DNA of 10,975 nt from an uncultured Asticcacaulis sp. (GCA_946480525.1 CAMLLA010000105.1:1-10975), one strand, 5' to 3'; counted from the first letter of the stretch, positions 1-6,266 are shown. A program made the numbers and translations. The notes: a model not told the origin generated them from the sequence alone.

Positions 1-41
1 CCGCCATCATGTTCGACAATCTTGTAGGTAACCGTAGTCAT
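1..41 (-). CDS. 5' end of a small protein, possibly DUF2188 family (partial)
   Basis: Only the first 13 codons lie in the window; the gene runs off the left edge. They read MTTVTYKIVEHDG. The ATG is preceded on the minus strand by an excellent ribosome binding site, TAAGGAG at 49-55, seven bases before the start, so this is very likely a real gene start. The opening resembles the N-terminus of small DUF2188-type proteins (V-T-Y-x-I-V-x-H-D-G), a family of unknown function; that assignment rests on 13 residues and is tentative. The gene lies about 100 bp downstream of the Y-family polymerase on the same strand. A 6-bp stem (CAAGGG/CCCTTG, 61-80) stands just before its RBS. Confidence 0.55.
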   Translation of the reverse strand, partial: MTTVTYKIVEHDG

Positions 42-140
42 GGCAAATCTCCTTATTACTCAAGGGTACGCCGGCCCTTGCAGACTTGCGATGAGAGATA
101 AGGCGCCAAAACATAACCAGGCAGCAAAGCGATTAATGCC

Positions 141-1421
141 CTATTCCCAGAACTCCGGCTGCTCGGGAATGCGGTTAAAGGCTATCTTGGCGCCGACAAA
201 GCCGTGCATCTTCGTCCGCGGGCCGATCGTGACCGTGTCCTTGCCGAAGCGCTGGTTCAGGCCGTCGAGCGCACTCAGCAGCCGCATGTGACGACCATTC
301 TCTTCGGCGTCCGGTGTCCAGCCGAACAGATCCGCCGGCTTGCCGGCCTCGAGCATATTCAGACAGGTAACGACAATCTGCTTCACGCGCGGCGTCGCCA
401 GTTGCCGCATGCAGGTCTCCCACAACCCATCGGCGGCTTCCAAAAGCCGGAAGCTGTCGGCCGTCACGGCAAAGCGAGCCGACGCCTCGGCCCGGCCGTT
501 GTCATTGCGTACATAGAGATGCAGGCTACCGCATTTGAAGCCCATGCGCCGCAACCGCGACCCGCACTTGGCGGTCAGACGCCGCGCCACGCCGCGGGCA
601 TGTTCAACCGGGCGCAGGTCCTTTGCCAGGACGTGGCCATGGGTAATGCTAGCGCGTTTTGTCTCTGTATCGGGGGGATCGGTGCCGTGGATGGCGTACC
701 AGAAGTTTTCGCCCATGATGCCGCCCCACACCTGGCGCATCCGCGACGGGCTCATCTCCCACAGCTGGCGCACCTCGTGGACGCCCACCTTGTTGAGCCG
801 CTTCAGCATCGAAGGCCCGATGCCGGCAAAATCGTCGAGCTTCAAGGTGAGGATCTCACCGGGCAACTGGTCCATACGCAGGACGGTCAGGCCCAGGGGC
901 TTGCGCATATCTGCGGCCGTCTTGGCCAGCAGCCGCGAAGGCGCGATCCCGACCGACGCCGTCAGACATTCGCCGACATTCTCCAGTATCCGCCGTTGTA
1001 TGCGGTGGCCGATGGCGATGGCGGCCGCCTCTCTCCGTTCGGGTCCCATCAGCTTGCAGGCGAATTCGTCGATCGAGCAGACCCGGTCGATCGGGATAAC
1101 GTGGTCGATCTCGGCCAGGATACGATTGTGAACATCGACATAGCGGTCAGGCCGCGCCTCGACGATACGTAAGTCCGGAATGCGCGCCCTGGCATCCAGC
1201 ACCTTCGTCCCGGTTTTGACGCCATAGGCCTTGGCCTGGTAGCTGGCGGCTATGGCCGAAGTGTAGTCCGACATGACCGGAACGACGATGGTCGGCCGGC
1301 CACGCAAGCGCGGATCATCCTGCTGCTCGACGCTGGCGAAGAAGGAGTTCATGTCGAGGTACAGCCAGCGCAACTGACCGCCGTCGTCCCATTGCCGTTC
1401 CCGATCCGTCGTCGCTGCCAT
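141..1421 (-). CDS. Y-family DNA polymerase (UmuC/DinB-like translesion polymerase)
   Basis: This 426-residue protein is predicted to copy damaged DNA in the SOS response. Catalytic-core signatures are visible: YLDMNSFFASVE (residues 21-32) with metal ligand D23 and probable steric-gate F28; the finger segment AASYQAKAYGVKTG (58-71); SIDE (116-119) giving catalytic D118/E119; LAKTAADMRKP (165-175); and a helix-hairpin-helix FAGIGP (198-203). All acidic catalytic residues are present, unlike ImuB, which has lost them. The C-terminus, ADLFG (363-367) followed by LLSALDGLNQRFGKDTV (381-397), resembles the UmuC tail, where a QLNLF clamp motif precedes a similar segment; here the Gln is replaced. 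Such proteins are often annotated as 'ImpB/MucB/SamB' or wrongly as 'type VI secretion ImpB'. No umuD is adjacent. The start is supported by the match at residue ~18 onward and by AGAAGG upstream. Regulation is by the LexA-type operator at 1447-1461. Confidence 0.93.
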   Translation of the reverse strand: MAATTDRERQWDDGGQLRWLYLDMNSFFASVEQQDDPRLRGRPTIVVPVMSDYTSAIAASYQAKAYGVKTGTKVLDARARIPDLRIVEARPDRYVDVHNRILAEIDHVIPIDRVCSIDEFACKLMGPERREAAAIAIGHRIQRRILENVGECLTASVGIAPSRLLAKTAADMRKPLGLTVLRMDQLPGEILTLKLDDFAGIGPSMLKRLNKVGVHEVRQLWEMSPSRMRQVWGGIMGENFWYAIHGTDPPDTETKRASITHGHVLAKDLRPVEHARGVARRLTAKCGSRLRRMGFKCGSLHLYVRNDNGRAEASARFAVTADSFRLLEAADGLWETCMRQLATPRVKQIVVTCLNMLEAGKPADLFGWTPDAEENGRHMRLLSALDGLNQRFGKDTVTIGPRTKMHGFVGAKIAFNRIPEQPEFWE

Positions 1422-1446
1422 GCCTTCGCGCCTTCTGCCGCGCCCG

Positions 1447-1461
1447 GAACATAACGAGAAC
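1447..1461 (-). promoter_or_regulatory. LexA operator (alphaproteobacterial SOS box)
   Basis: The minus strand reads GTTC-TCGTTAT-GTTC, an exact GTTC-N7-GTTC direct repeat, the LexA recognition pattern known from Caulobacter and other Alphaproteobacteria. It ends 25 bp before the ATG of the Y-family polymerase and overlaps the predicted -10 hexamer of its promoter, so LexA bound here would block transcription until DNA damage. The match, position and target gene all agree; LexA binding itself is inferred. Confidence 0.88.
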
Positions 1462-1476
1462 TCATCTATGCGTCAA
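1448..1476 (-). promoter_or_regulatory. Predicted sigma70-type promoter of the Y-family polymerase
   Basis: On the minus strand a -35 element TTGACG (1471-1476) is followed after exactly 17 bp by TATGTT (1448-1453), which would place transcription start near 1441, some 20 bases before the ATG. The -35 begins immediately after the stop codon of the VOC gene (1478-1480), giving the polymerase its own promoter. The SOS box covers the -10 element and part of the spacer. Confidence 0.6.
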
Positions 1477-1477
1477 G

Positions 1478-1903
1478 CTACCCGCCTTCACCCATGTCCA
1501 CGGTCCACACGACCGACTCCGCCGACCGTTCCGCCGGCCCATGAAAGACGGCCTCGACATTGTGGCCATCCGGATCAAGCAGGAAGGCGGCGTAGTAACC
1601 TGGGTGATACTCACGAAAACCGGGCGCGCCATTGTCGCGGCCGCCTGCGGCCAGACCCGCCTCATGGAAGCGATGCACGGTCTCCTTGTCGAAGGCCTGG
1701 AAGGCGAAATGGACCTTCGTCACATTGCCGTTGGTCGCCGGGCTGACATAGACCTCATCGAAGAAAAAGGCCTCATCGATTTTTTCGACCTCGATGGCCG
1801 GATTTACCGCCGCCAGAACGGCTCTGTAGAACCGCTCGCTGGCGGCCATGTCCTTGCTGTGAATTTCGACGTGATCGAGCAGACGTCCGCGATGAAACTG
1901 CAT
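1478..1903 (-). CDS. VOC family protein (glyoxalase/bleomycin-resistance fold)
   Basis: This is a 141-residue single-domain member of the vicinal oxygen chelate superfamily, probably a cytoplasmic metalloenzyme of unknown substrate. The paired beta-alpha-beta-beta-beta layout is recognisable: LLDHVEIHSKDMAASERFY at 8-26, VHFAFQA at 64-70, and the closing strand segment GYYAAFLLDPDGHNVEAVFH at 102-121. Candidate metal ligands are H11, H65 and E117, the usual positions for the family. A perfect AGGAGG (1909-1914) lies five bases before the ATG. The gene faces away from the PEBP gene across a 160-bp divergent region and is followed by the SOS-controlled polymerase, which has a separate promoter; co-function is not implied. 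The family is too broad to give a substrate. Confidence 0.9.
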   Translation of the reverse strand: MQFHRGRLLDHVEIHSKDMAASERFYRAVLAAVNPAIEVEKIDEAFFFDEVYVSPATNGNVTKVHFAFQAFDKETVHRFHEAGLAAGGRDNGAPGFREYHPGYYAAFLLDPDGHNVEAVFHGPAERSAESVVWTVDMGEGG

Positions 1904-1972
1904 AAGAACCTCCTGTGGCTGCGGTCAGGGTAGTCACAGGCAAGCCATAAAAAGTCAGCATGGAGGTGCAGG

Positions 1973-1999
1973 TTGATCCTCTTATTTATTATTTATAAA
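1973..1999 (+). promoter_or_regulatory. Possible promoter of the PEBP-like gene in an AT-rich divergent region
   Basis: The gap between the divergent VOC and PEBP genes contains a markedly AT-rich run at about 1981-2001 in an otherwise GC-rich sequence. TTGATC (1973-1978) and TATAAA (1994-1999), 15 bp apart, are the best sigma70-like pair and would give a leader of about 60 bases. The spacer is shorter than ideal. Confidence 0.35.
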
Positions 2000-2063
2000 A
2001 TCAACACCTTGGCGCCATAATCCCGGCCTACCGTCGTGACCATGACATAAGAGGAACAGGCAA

Positions 2064-2615
2064 ATGAAATCCGCATGGATCATGGCTGCCGTTCTGCTGG
2101 CCGTGCCCGCCTGCGCCCAGCAATCCAATCCGGCCCAGGGCTTTTCCGTCACAGTCACCGATGCACAGGACGGGCGCTTTACGCCAGCGCAGTATGCCTC
2201 CGGCCACGGCTGCAGCGGCGAGAACATTTCACCGGCCATCGCCTGGCATGGCGCGCCTGCCAACGCCAGGAGCTTTGCCGTGACCATCTTTGATCCGGAT
2301 GGACCGGGCAACGGCTTCTGGCACTGGCTGGCCAGCGGCATTCCCGCGACCACAAAGGGGCTTGAAGCGGGGGTAAGCCACTCGCCCGCCCTGACGGCGC
2401 TGGGCGTGACCGAAGGAACGAACGGATTCGGCGCTTCGGGCTATGGCGGCCCGTGCCCGCCCCAAGGCCAGGACCACCGTTATGTCATTACCGTCTACGC
2501 GCTAAGCGCAGACTCGCTGAACCTTCCGCCGGCGGCCACGCCTCGGGAACTCGACGCCGCCATCAAGGCGGTCACTATCGCCCGGGCGGAGACGACGATT
2601 CGCGCGGCGCGATAA
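2064..2615 (+). CDS. Exported YbhB/YbcL-type Raf kinase inhibitor-like protein (PEBP family)
   Basis: This 183-residue protein has the phosphatidylethanolamine-binding-protein fold seen in E. coli YbhB and YbcL; bacterial members bind small anionic ligands, but their physiological role is poorly known. Family marks are the core IFDPDGPGNGFWHWLASGIPA (about 75-95), matching the DPDxP...HW...IP signature, and GPCPPQGQDHRYVITVYAL (about 130-148), matching the CPP-GxHRY motif. The N-terminus MKSAWIMAAVLLAVPACAQQ is a signal peptide: cleavage after ACA is plausible, and VPAC is a weak lipobox, so a lipoprotein cannot be excluded. Either way the protein leaves the cytoplasm. The upstream AAGAGGAA supports the start. 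The MFS gene follows after 72 bp on the same strand without an obvious terminator. Confidence 0.88.
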   Translation: MKSAWIMAAVLLAVPACAQQSNPAQGFSVTVTDAQDGRFTPAQYASGHGCSGENISPAIAWHGAPANARSFAVTIFDPDGPGNGFWHWLASGIPATTKGLEAGVSHSPALTALGVTEGTNGFGASGYGGPCPPQGQDHRYVITVYALSADSLNLPPAATPRELDAAIKAVTIARAETTIRAAR

Positions 2616-2687
2616 CGGTTCGGTGTGGATTGCTGCACCTGCGACAATTCCACTTACTCACGGAATCAAATCAGCTATAAGCGGTGG

Positions 2688-4007
2688 ATGTCAGAGTTAA
2701 ACGCCCTCCCCAAACCCGCCGATAGCGAACTGGAAGCCGGTGCGGAACCGGGTTCTGGCCCGTGGACGCCGGAACAGGAGGAAGAGCGCAACGAACGGAC
2801 CTTCTTCCGCGGACGCCTGCTGCGCACGATCCGGCACTTCGTCAAGGACAATGGCCCGCTGGCCGCAATGCTTGCGGTCGTATTCGTCAATCTGATCGGC
2901 TTCGGCATCCTCGTTCCGCTGATGCCGTTTTTTGCCACCAGCCTGAACGCCCAACCCTGGCAGGTCACGCTGATGTTCAGCGCCTACTTCCTGGGTCAGT
3001 TCTTCGCAGAACCCTATTTCGGCCGGCTTTCCGACCGGGTCGGGCGAAAACCTGTGCTGATCGTGACGACCGCCCTGTCCGTGGCATTCTATGCGGCACT
3101 GGCCTTTGCGCCCAATATCTGGGTCGCCATCGCCATTCGCTTCTTCAGCGGCGTCAGTTCCAGCAGCATGTCGACCATGCAGTCCTATGTATCGGATGTG
3201 TCGCGGCCGGATCAGCGCGCCGCTCGCATGAGCCTGATCGGCGCGGCCTTTTCGCTCGGCCTGGTCATTGGCCCCGCCGTCGCCGCGATCGTGCCGGGCG
3301 ATCCTTTCCGGGCGCCGCTGATGACGGCCGCCGCCCTGTCGGCGGTCGCCTGCCTGGGCGTGGTCTTCTTCATCCGCGAAAGCCGTGAGCGCGTTCAGAC
3401 GGCTCCGCCGCCCAACCTGCTCATCACCGCCCGGACGGCGTTTCGGGACCCGATTATCGTCCGTATCGTCCTGGCGACGATCTGCTACACCGGCGCCCTG
3501 ACGGCGTTGGAATCGACCTTCGCCCTGTGGGCCCACGCCCAGTATAATTGGGGCAAGAAGGAACTCGGCGCCATCTTCCCGTTGATCGGCCTGACCGCCG
3601 TCATCATGCAGGTCGTCGTCATGCGCCCCCTGGTCCGGCGCTATGGCGAAACCCGGGTCCTGACCGCCGGCCTGTTCCTGTTCGGTTTGAGCTTCGCGCT
3701 CCAGGCCATCAACCGTTCGCAGCTGCTCATCCCGCCCATCGTCGTCCTCGGCACAGCCGGCCAATCAGTCATCTTTTCGTCGATCTGCGCCATCATTTCG
3801 CTGGCCGCGCCTCCGGACAAGGCCGGCGCCACTTTCGGGCTGAACATGGCGACCGGCGCCGTCGCCCGCATCTTTGGACCGATGATCGCCGGCTTCCTGT
3901 TCACGGCCTATGGGCCGAACGCGCCATTGTGGATGGGCTCGACCCTGACTATTGTGGCTGGGCTGCTTGCAATGCAGTCTGGGCGCGTGCAAAAACGCAC
4001 TGCATGA
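2688..4007 (+). CDS. MFS transporter, TetA-like DHA1 drug/proton antiporter type
   Basis: A 12-helix major facilitator superfamily protein of 439 residues, predicted to export small molecules across the inner membrane by proton antiport. The loop 2-3 signature is FGRLSDRVGRKPVL (about 111-124), and the first helix region NLIGFGILVPLMPFF is typical of the TetA/multidrug branch. IGAAFSLGLVIGPAVAA in the first half fits the motif C region of antiporters, and RESRER ends the N-terminal half before the central loop. The first roughly 55 residues are hydrophilic and acidic (PADSELEAGAEP, EQEEERNER), longer than usual. I chose ATG 2688 over an in-frame GTG at 2625, because the extra 21 residues look unlike coding sequence; neither start has a strong SD. 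The stop overlaps the next start (ATGA), so the two genes are probably translationally coupled. Substrate unknown. Confidence 0.9.
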   Translation: MSELNALPKPADSELEAGAEPGSGPWTPEQEEERNERTFFRGRLLRTIRHFVKDNGPLAAMLAVVFVNLIGFGILVPLMPFFATSLNAQPWQVTLMFSAYFLGQFFAEPYFGRLSDRVGRKPVLIVTTALSVAFYAALAFAPNIWVAIAIRFFSGVSSSSMSTMQSYVSDVSRPDQRAARMSLIGAAFSLGLVIGPAVAAIVPGDPFRAPLMTAAALSAVACLGVVFFIRESRERVQTAPPPNLLITARTAFRDPIIVRIVLATICYTGALTALESTFALWAHAQYNWGKKELGAIFPLIGLTAVIMQVVVMRPLVRRYGETRVLTAGLFLFGLSFALQAINRSQLLIPPIVVLGTAGQSVIFSSICAIISLAAPPDKAGATFGLNMATGAVARIFGPMIAGFLFTAYGPNAPLWMGSTLTIVAGLLAMQSGRVQKRTA

Positions 4008-4678
4008 CCACTGCACTCCAGCCGATCTGGCTCCAGTTTCATCCTGACGCCGTGCCCGTCGGCCATACCCTGGCCGATAACGGCACGTGGAACCTGACGC
4101 GCTTCCACCTCCTGCCCGGTGGCCGCAACGCCGCGCTCAGCCGGCCGGAATACCGTTCGCTGATCGAACGCTTCAACAAGGTGACGACCGAGGTCCTGGG
4201 CGACGGCGAGCCCTTCTGGCTGATCGTGCCCGACCGCCATGCGCCTGACTGGGCGCGCGAATTTCCCGACCCGCTTGAGCGGGCGGGCTGGCGGCGGTTT
4301 CGCTCGCGTTACCGGCTGGTCTGGCAATGGGATTTTTTCAGCGCCCCGGATAATGTCGTCTACAAGATCGAAGCGGAGCAGCACACCTGGCGCCCGCGGT
4401 ACTTCGACCGGCTGTTCCTCGACATCTATAATGAGAAGCTGGCGGACATCATCCTGATGAATGCCAGGACAGGCGCGGTCGTGGCTCCCTATGTCGCCGG
4501 CCTCTACGTCTCACAACCTACGCCGCAGGACCTGATCCAGCTGATCAGCCGTTATTACGGCTGGCTGCCCGTACCGGGACAAGGCCTTCTGCGCTTCGAT
4601 CCGGCGCAGATGAAGGACACACGGTTTGAGCTGCCGAAATCGGCTGCTGCGGCTTTGCAGAAGTCACTCGGGAACTAA
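4004..4678 (+). CDS. Conserved protein, DUF3885-like, coupled to the MFS gene
   Basis: A 224-residue soluble protein with no signal peptide or membrane segment. Its start ATG overlaps the MFS stop codon (ATGA), so it is probably translated by ribosomes finishing the transporter. The layout recalls DUF3885 proteins as I remember them: an N-terminal W-x(n)-PVGHTLADNGTW...RFHLLPGG...EYRSLIERFN block (about 9-55), a middle segment ending in a WRP motif, then DRLFLDIYNEKLADIILMN and a C-terminal ISRYYGWLPVPGQGL...FDP block. No catalytic motif is evident and the family has no established function. The TAA stop (4676-4678) sits exactly at the left edge of the inverted-repeat element. The gene is real by overlap, length and codon pattern; the family assignment is moderate and needs a profile search. 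Confidence 0.75.
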   Translation: MTTALQPIWLQFHPDAVPVGHTLADNGTWNLTRFHLLPGGRNAALSRPEYRSLIERFNKVTTEVLGDGEPFWLIVPDRHAPDWAREFPDPLERAGWRRFRSRYRLVWQWDFFSAPDNVVYKIEAEQHTWRPRYFDRLFLDIYNEKLADIILMNARTGAVVAPYVAGLYVSQPTPQDLIQLISRYYGWLPVPGQGLLRFDPAQMKDTRFELPKSAAAALQKSLGN

Positions 4679-4680
4679 GG

Positions 4681-4715
4681 GGTTTGTCCACAGATTGCAC
4701 AGATTAGCACAGATG
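4681..4715 (+). repeat. Left terminal inverted repeat
   Basis: The left arm contains three spaced copies of CACAGAT(T): CACAGATT at 4689-4696, CACAGATT at 4698-4705 and CACAGATG at 4708-4715, about 9-10 bp apart. Its mirror is at 4862-4895. Confidence 0.85.
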
Positions 4716-4752
4716 GTCTGAGCAGGCGGACAAGGCAGCGCTTCACCAACTC

Positions 4753-4793
4753 TAGATCGGAATGATGCTTCCACCTAAAATCATTCCGATCTA
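4753..4793. repeat. Perfect 14-bp inverted repeat inside the element
   Basis: TAGATCGGAATGAT (4753-4766) is followed after 13 bases by its exact complement ATCATTCCGATCTA (4780-4793). In RNA it would form a stable hairpin from either strand. It may help end transcription of the two converging genes, although there is no clean U-run next to it. Confidence 0.85.
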
Positions 4794-4799
4794 AATCCC

Positions 4800-4818
4800 G
4801 ACAGCGCAAAGCGCTGTC
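4800..4818. repeat. Perfect 8-bp GC-rich hairpin inside the element
   Basis: GACAGCGC, loop AAA, GCGCTGTC. It is compact and stable on both strands and is separated from the 14-bp palindrome by six bases. It lacks a following T-run and so is not a standard intrinsic terminator. Confidence 0.8.
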
Positions 4819-4861
4819 ATCCAGGACGTCGCTTCGCACAACCCCATCCACGCGCACGGAT

Positions 4862-4895
4862 CATCTGTACAATCTGTGTAATCTGTGGACAAACC
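4862..4895 (-). repeat. Right terminal inverted repeat
   Basis: This is the inverted copy of 4681-4715, with one substitution and one small AGC/GT difference. It ends ...GTGGACAAACC, 20 bp before the minus-strand stop codon of the acyltransferase gene. Confidence 0.85.
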
Positions 4896-4915
4896 TTACG
4901 CTCAAAGCCGCAAGC

Positions 4916-6118
4916 TTACAGTTTCAGCCTGATCCCCAGCTTGCTCAAGCCGCCCGCGATCCAGACGCAGATCAGCGCAAACCCCAGCGCCTTGGCCAAT
5001 CCAATGCCGCCGGTCAGCAGACTATCCGGCAGGCCAAGCCCGAAGGCCACAAAGGCGGCATAGGCGAAATACGGGATGAGATAGCTCAGCAGCGTGTCGG
5101 TGCCCGCCGGTTTGACAAAGGCGAACCACAGTCCTTGTTTCGTCACATCCGCTATCCAGTAGATTGCCGTAAAGGCGATGAGCGTCAGGGCACTGCACAG
5201 GAACAGCCAAGCCGGCGTCGCGCCGAGCTTGGAGAGCCCCCAAGCCGGACGCGTCACGGCGTAGAGCGCGATCAACCCTACCGTAATGACGCCAAACACA
5301 ACCGTCATGCGGAGATTCTCCCCCCTGGGCTGCCAGAGCTGGAACAGGCGGCCGATGACCGCGCCGCCCATGACGAGGGCCGCCAGGGTACCGCCGATCA
5401 GCGGCTCGGGGATGACATGCAGCGCCTCCGGCACCAGCCCGGCCGCCCAGGCCAGGCTGATGCCGGTATAGAACAGCCATCCCGCCACCAACCCGGCAAG
5501 ATGACTGCGCGCCAGCACTGTCACCAGCGCGGCGCCAAGATAGGCCCAGCCTATCAAGCCCAGAATGCCCCACCATTGCGGCCCGAAGAGGACATCACCG
5601 TCTCCGCCGCGATACACAAACGCCATAATTGCCAACGCCGCGATACCCAGCAGCTTCAGTCCCCGCTGGGGCCAGACGGACATCGATTTCGGATAGCTGT
5701 TCCAGATAAGAACGAACGAGATACAGCTCAACGTATTCCACGCCCCGCGCGTCAGTCCCGTGGCATCGCTGTTGATCGTCTCGCCATTGACCAGGAAGAC
5801 GCCCATGACCAGAAGGGCCAGCGACCGGCCAAGCACGTGCAGGATCAGCTTGCCCGTGTCCTCACCCTTCCGCCGCCGGGCGTCGATGGCGAACGGCAGG
5901 GACAGACCGACGATAAACAGGAAGGCCGGAAAGACCGTGTCCGCCAGTCCCATACCGTCGACGCCGGCTTCGACGTGGCCCAGCCACGCCGGTATGTCCT
6001 TCAGCGACCACAGGTCGTTGACGAAGATCATCAGCACCACGGTAAGAGCGCGCAAGACGTCTATCGCGCCGACGCGCGCCGGATTTTCCGTAATTGGTGT
6101 GGATTCGGTATTGTCCAT
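4916..6118 (-). CDS. Membrane acyltransferase of the HGSNAT/DUF5009 type
   Basis: A 400-residue polytopic membrane protein with about 10-12 hydrophobic segments, related to heparan-alpha-glucosaminide N-acetyltransferase (COG4299/DUF5009). Visible marks: AIDVLRALTVVLMIFVND in the first helix (18-35), the loop IPAWLGHVEAGVDGMGLADTVFPAFLFIVGLS (42-73), and SLPFAIDARRRKG after it. H48 in that loop lies where the human enzyme has its active-site His before the ADLVFPWF motif. The family moves acetyl groups across membranes onto amino sugars; bacterial members often sit with glycan-use genes, but no such gene is near here, so the substrate is open. The start ATG has only a weak SD. It converges with the DUF3885-like gene across the inverted-repeat element and diverges from rpmI. 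Confidence 0.87.
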   Translation of the reverse strand: MDNTESTPITENPARVGAIDVLRALTVVLMIFVNDLWSLKDIPAWLGHVEAGVDGMGLADTVFPAFLFIVGLSLPFAIDARRRKGEDTGKLILHVLGRSLALLVMGVFLVNGETINSDATGLTRGAWNTLSCISFVLIWNSYPKSMSVWPQRGLKLLGIAALAIMAFVYRGGDGDVLFGPQWWGILGLIGWAYLGAALVTVLARSHLAGLVAGWLFYTGISLAWAAGLVPEALHVIPEPLIGGTLAALVMGGAVIGRLFQLWQPRGENLRMTVVFGVITVGLIALYAVTRPAWGLSKLGATPAWLFLCSALTLIAFTAIYWIADVTKQGLWFAFVKPAGTDTLLSYLIPYFAYAAFVAFGLGLPDSLLTGGIGLAKALGFALICVWIAGGLSKLGIRLKL

Positions 6119-6244
6119 GGCATAACCAATAACTGAGTTTTCCGATTTGTCGAATCCGCTGCCTTTTCGGAATCTGGCTTGCCACCCTCACGCTTTTCCT
6201 GTAACAGCCGCCGTTCTCATAACCGGCCGGGCTCATGGCATGCC

Positions 6245-6266
6245 TTGGCAGGTTTCGCTCTATATA
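6245..6266 (+). promoter_or_regulatory. Possible rpmI-rplT promoter
   Basis: TTGGCA (6245-6250) and TATATA (6261-6266) are separated by 10 bp. That is too short for a classical sigma70 promoter but within the 10-14 bp spacing reported for housekeeping promoters in Caulobacter. Transcription would begin near 6272, leaving a leader of only about 22 bases that starts with the hairpin below. Confidence 0.35.

Larger units (their letters stand above)
4681..4895. mobile_element. MITE-like non-coding element with 34/35-bp terminal inverted repeats
   Basis: The left end (4681-4715) and right end (4862-4895) are inverted copies. Both begin GGTTTGTCCACAGATT, differ at one base, share CACAGATT, differ at AGC versus GT, and close with ACAGATG. 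Inside are two perfect palindromes (4753-4793 and 4800-4818). No credible gene lies within. The element fills the gap between two converging genes, starting at the stop codon of one and ending 20 bp from the stop of the other. If the matching outer TA at 4676-4677 and 4897-4898 is a target duplication, it would suit a Tc1/mariner-IS630-type transposase, but that is inference. It could also be a fixed bidirectional terminator or REP-like repeat. Confidence 0.7.

Noticed and set aside
61..80. CAAGGG/CCCTTG stem as terminator of the Y-family polymerase
   Set aside because: A 6-bp stem with an 8-base loop and no T-run; it more likely belongs to the leader of the next gene or is chance.
204..1172. 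Long open frame on the plus strand, opposite the Y-family polymerase
   Set aside because: It lies wholly antisense to a protein with clear catalytic motifs and its translation is Arg/Pro/Gln-rich, as expected from GC-rich antisense frames.
141..1421. Assignment of the polymerase as ImuB
   Set aside because: ImuB has lost the catalytic acidic residues; here D23, D118 and E119 are all present, and there is no adjacent imuA or dnaE2.
2625..2687. GTG at 2625 as the MFS start
   Set aside because: The 21 added residues are Cys/Ser/Tyr-rich and unlike transporter N-termini, without an SD; ATG at 2688 begins a typical hydrophilic tail.
2697..3764. 355-codon minus-strand frame opposite the MFS transporter
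   Set aside because: Low-complexity, charge-rich translation antisense to a clear transporter; no start signal or domain recognised.
4684..4692. TTGTCCACA in both element ends as DnaA boxes (a replication origin)
   Set aside because: One mismatch from TTATCCACA, only two copies fixed in inverted-repeat ends, and no AT-rich unwinding region or replication genes nearby.
4689..4715. CACAGATT repeats as a CRISPR array or plasmid iterons
   Set aside because: The units are 8 bp with 1-2 bp gaps, only three per arm and mirrored; no spacers, no rep or cas genes.
4675..4857. 60-codon minus-strand frame across the inverted-repeat element
   Set aside because: It would consist largely of terminal repeat and hairpin sequence, with no SD or recognisable product.
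5135..6136. 333-codon plus-strand frame opposite the acyltransferase
   Set aside because: The translation is antisense-like (many Arg, Gln, Pro, His) and the minus-strand protein is well supported.
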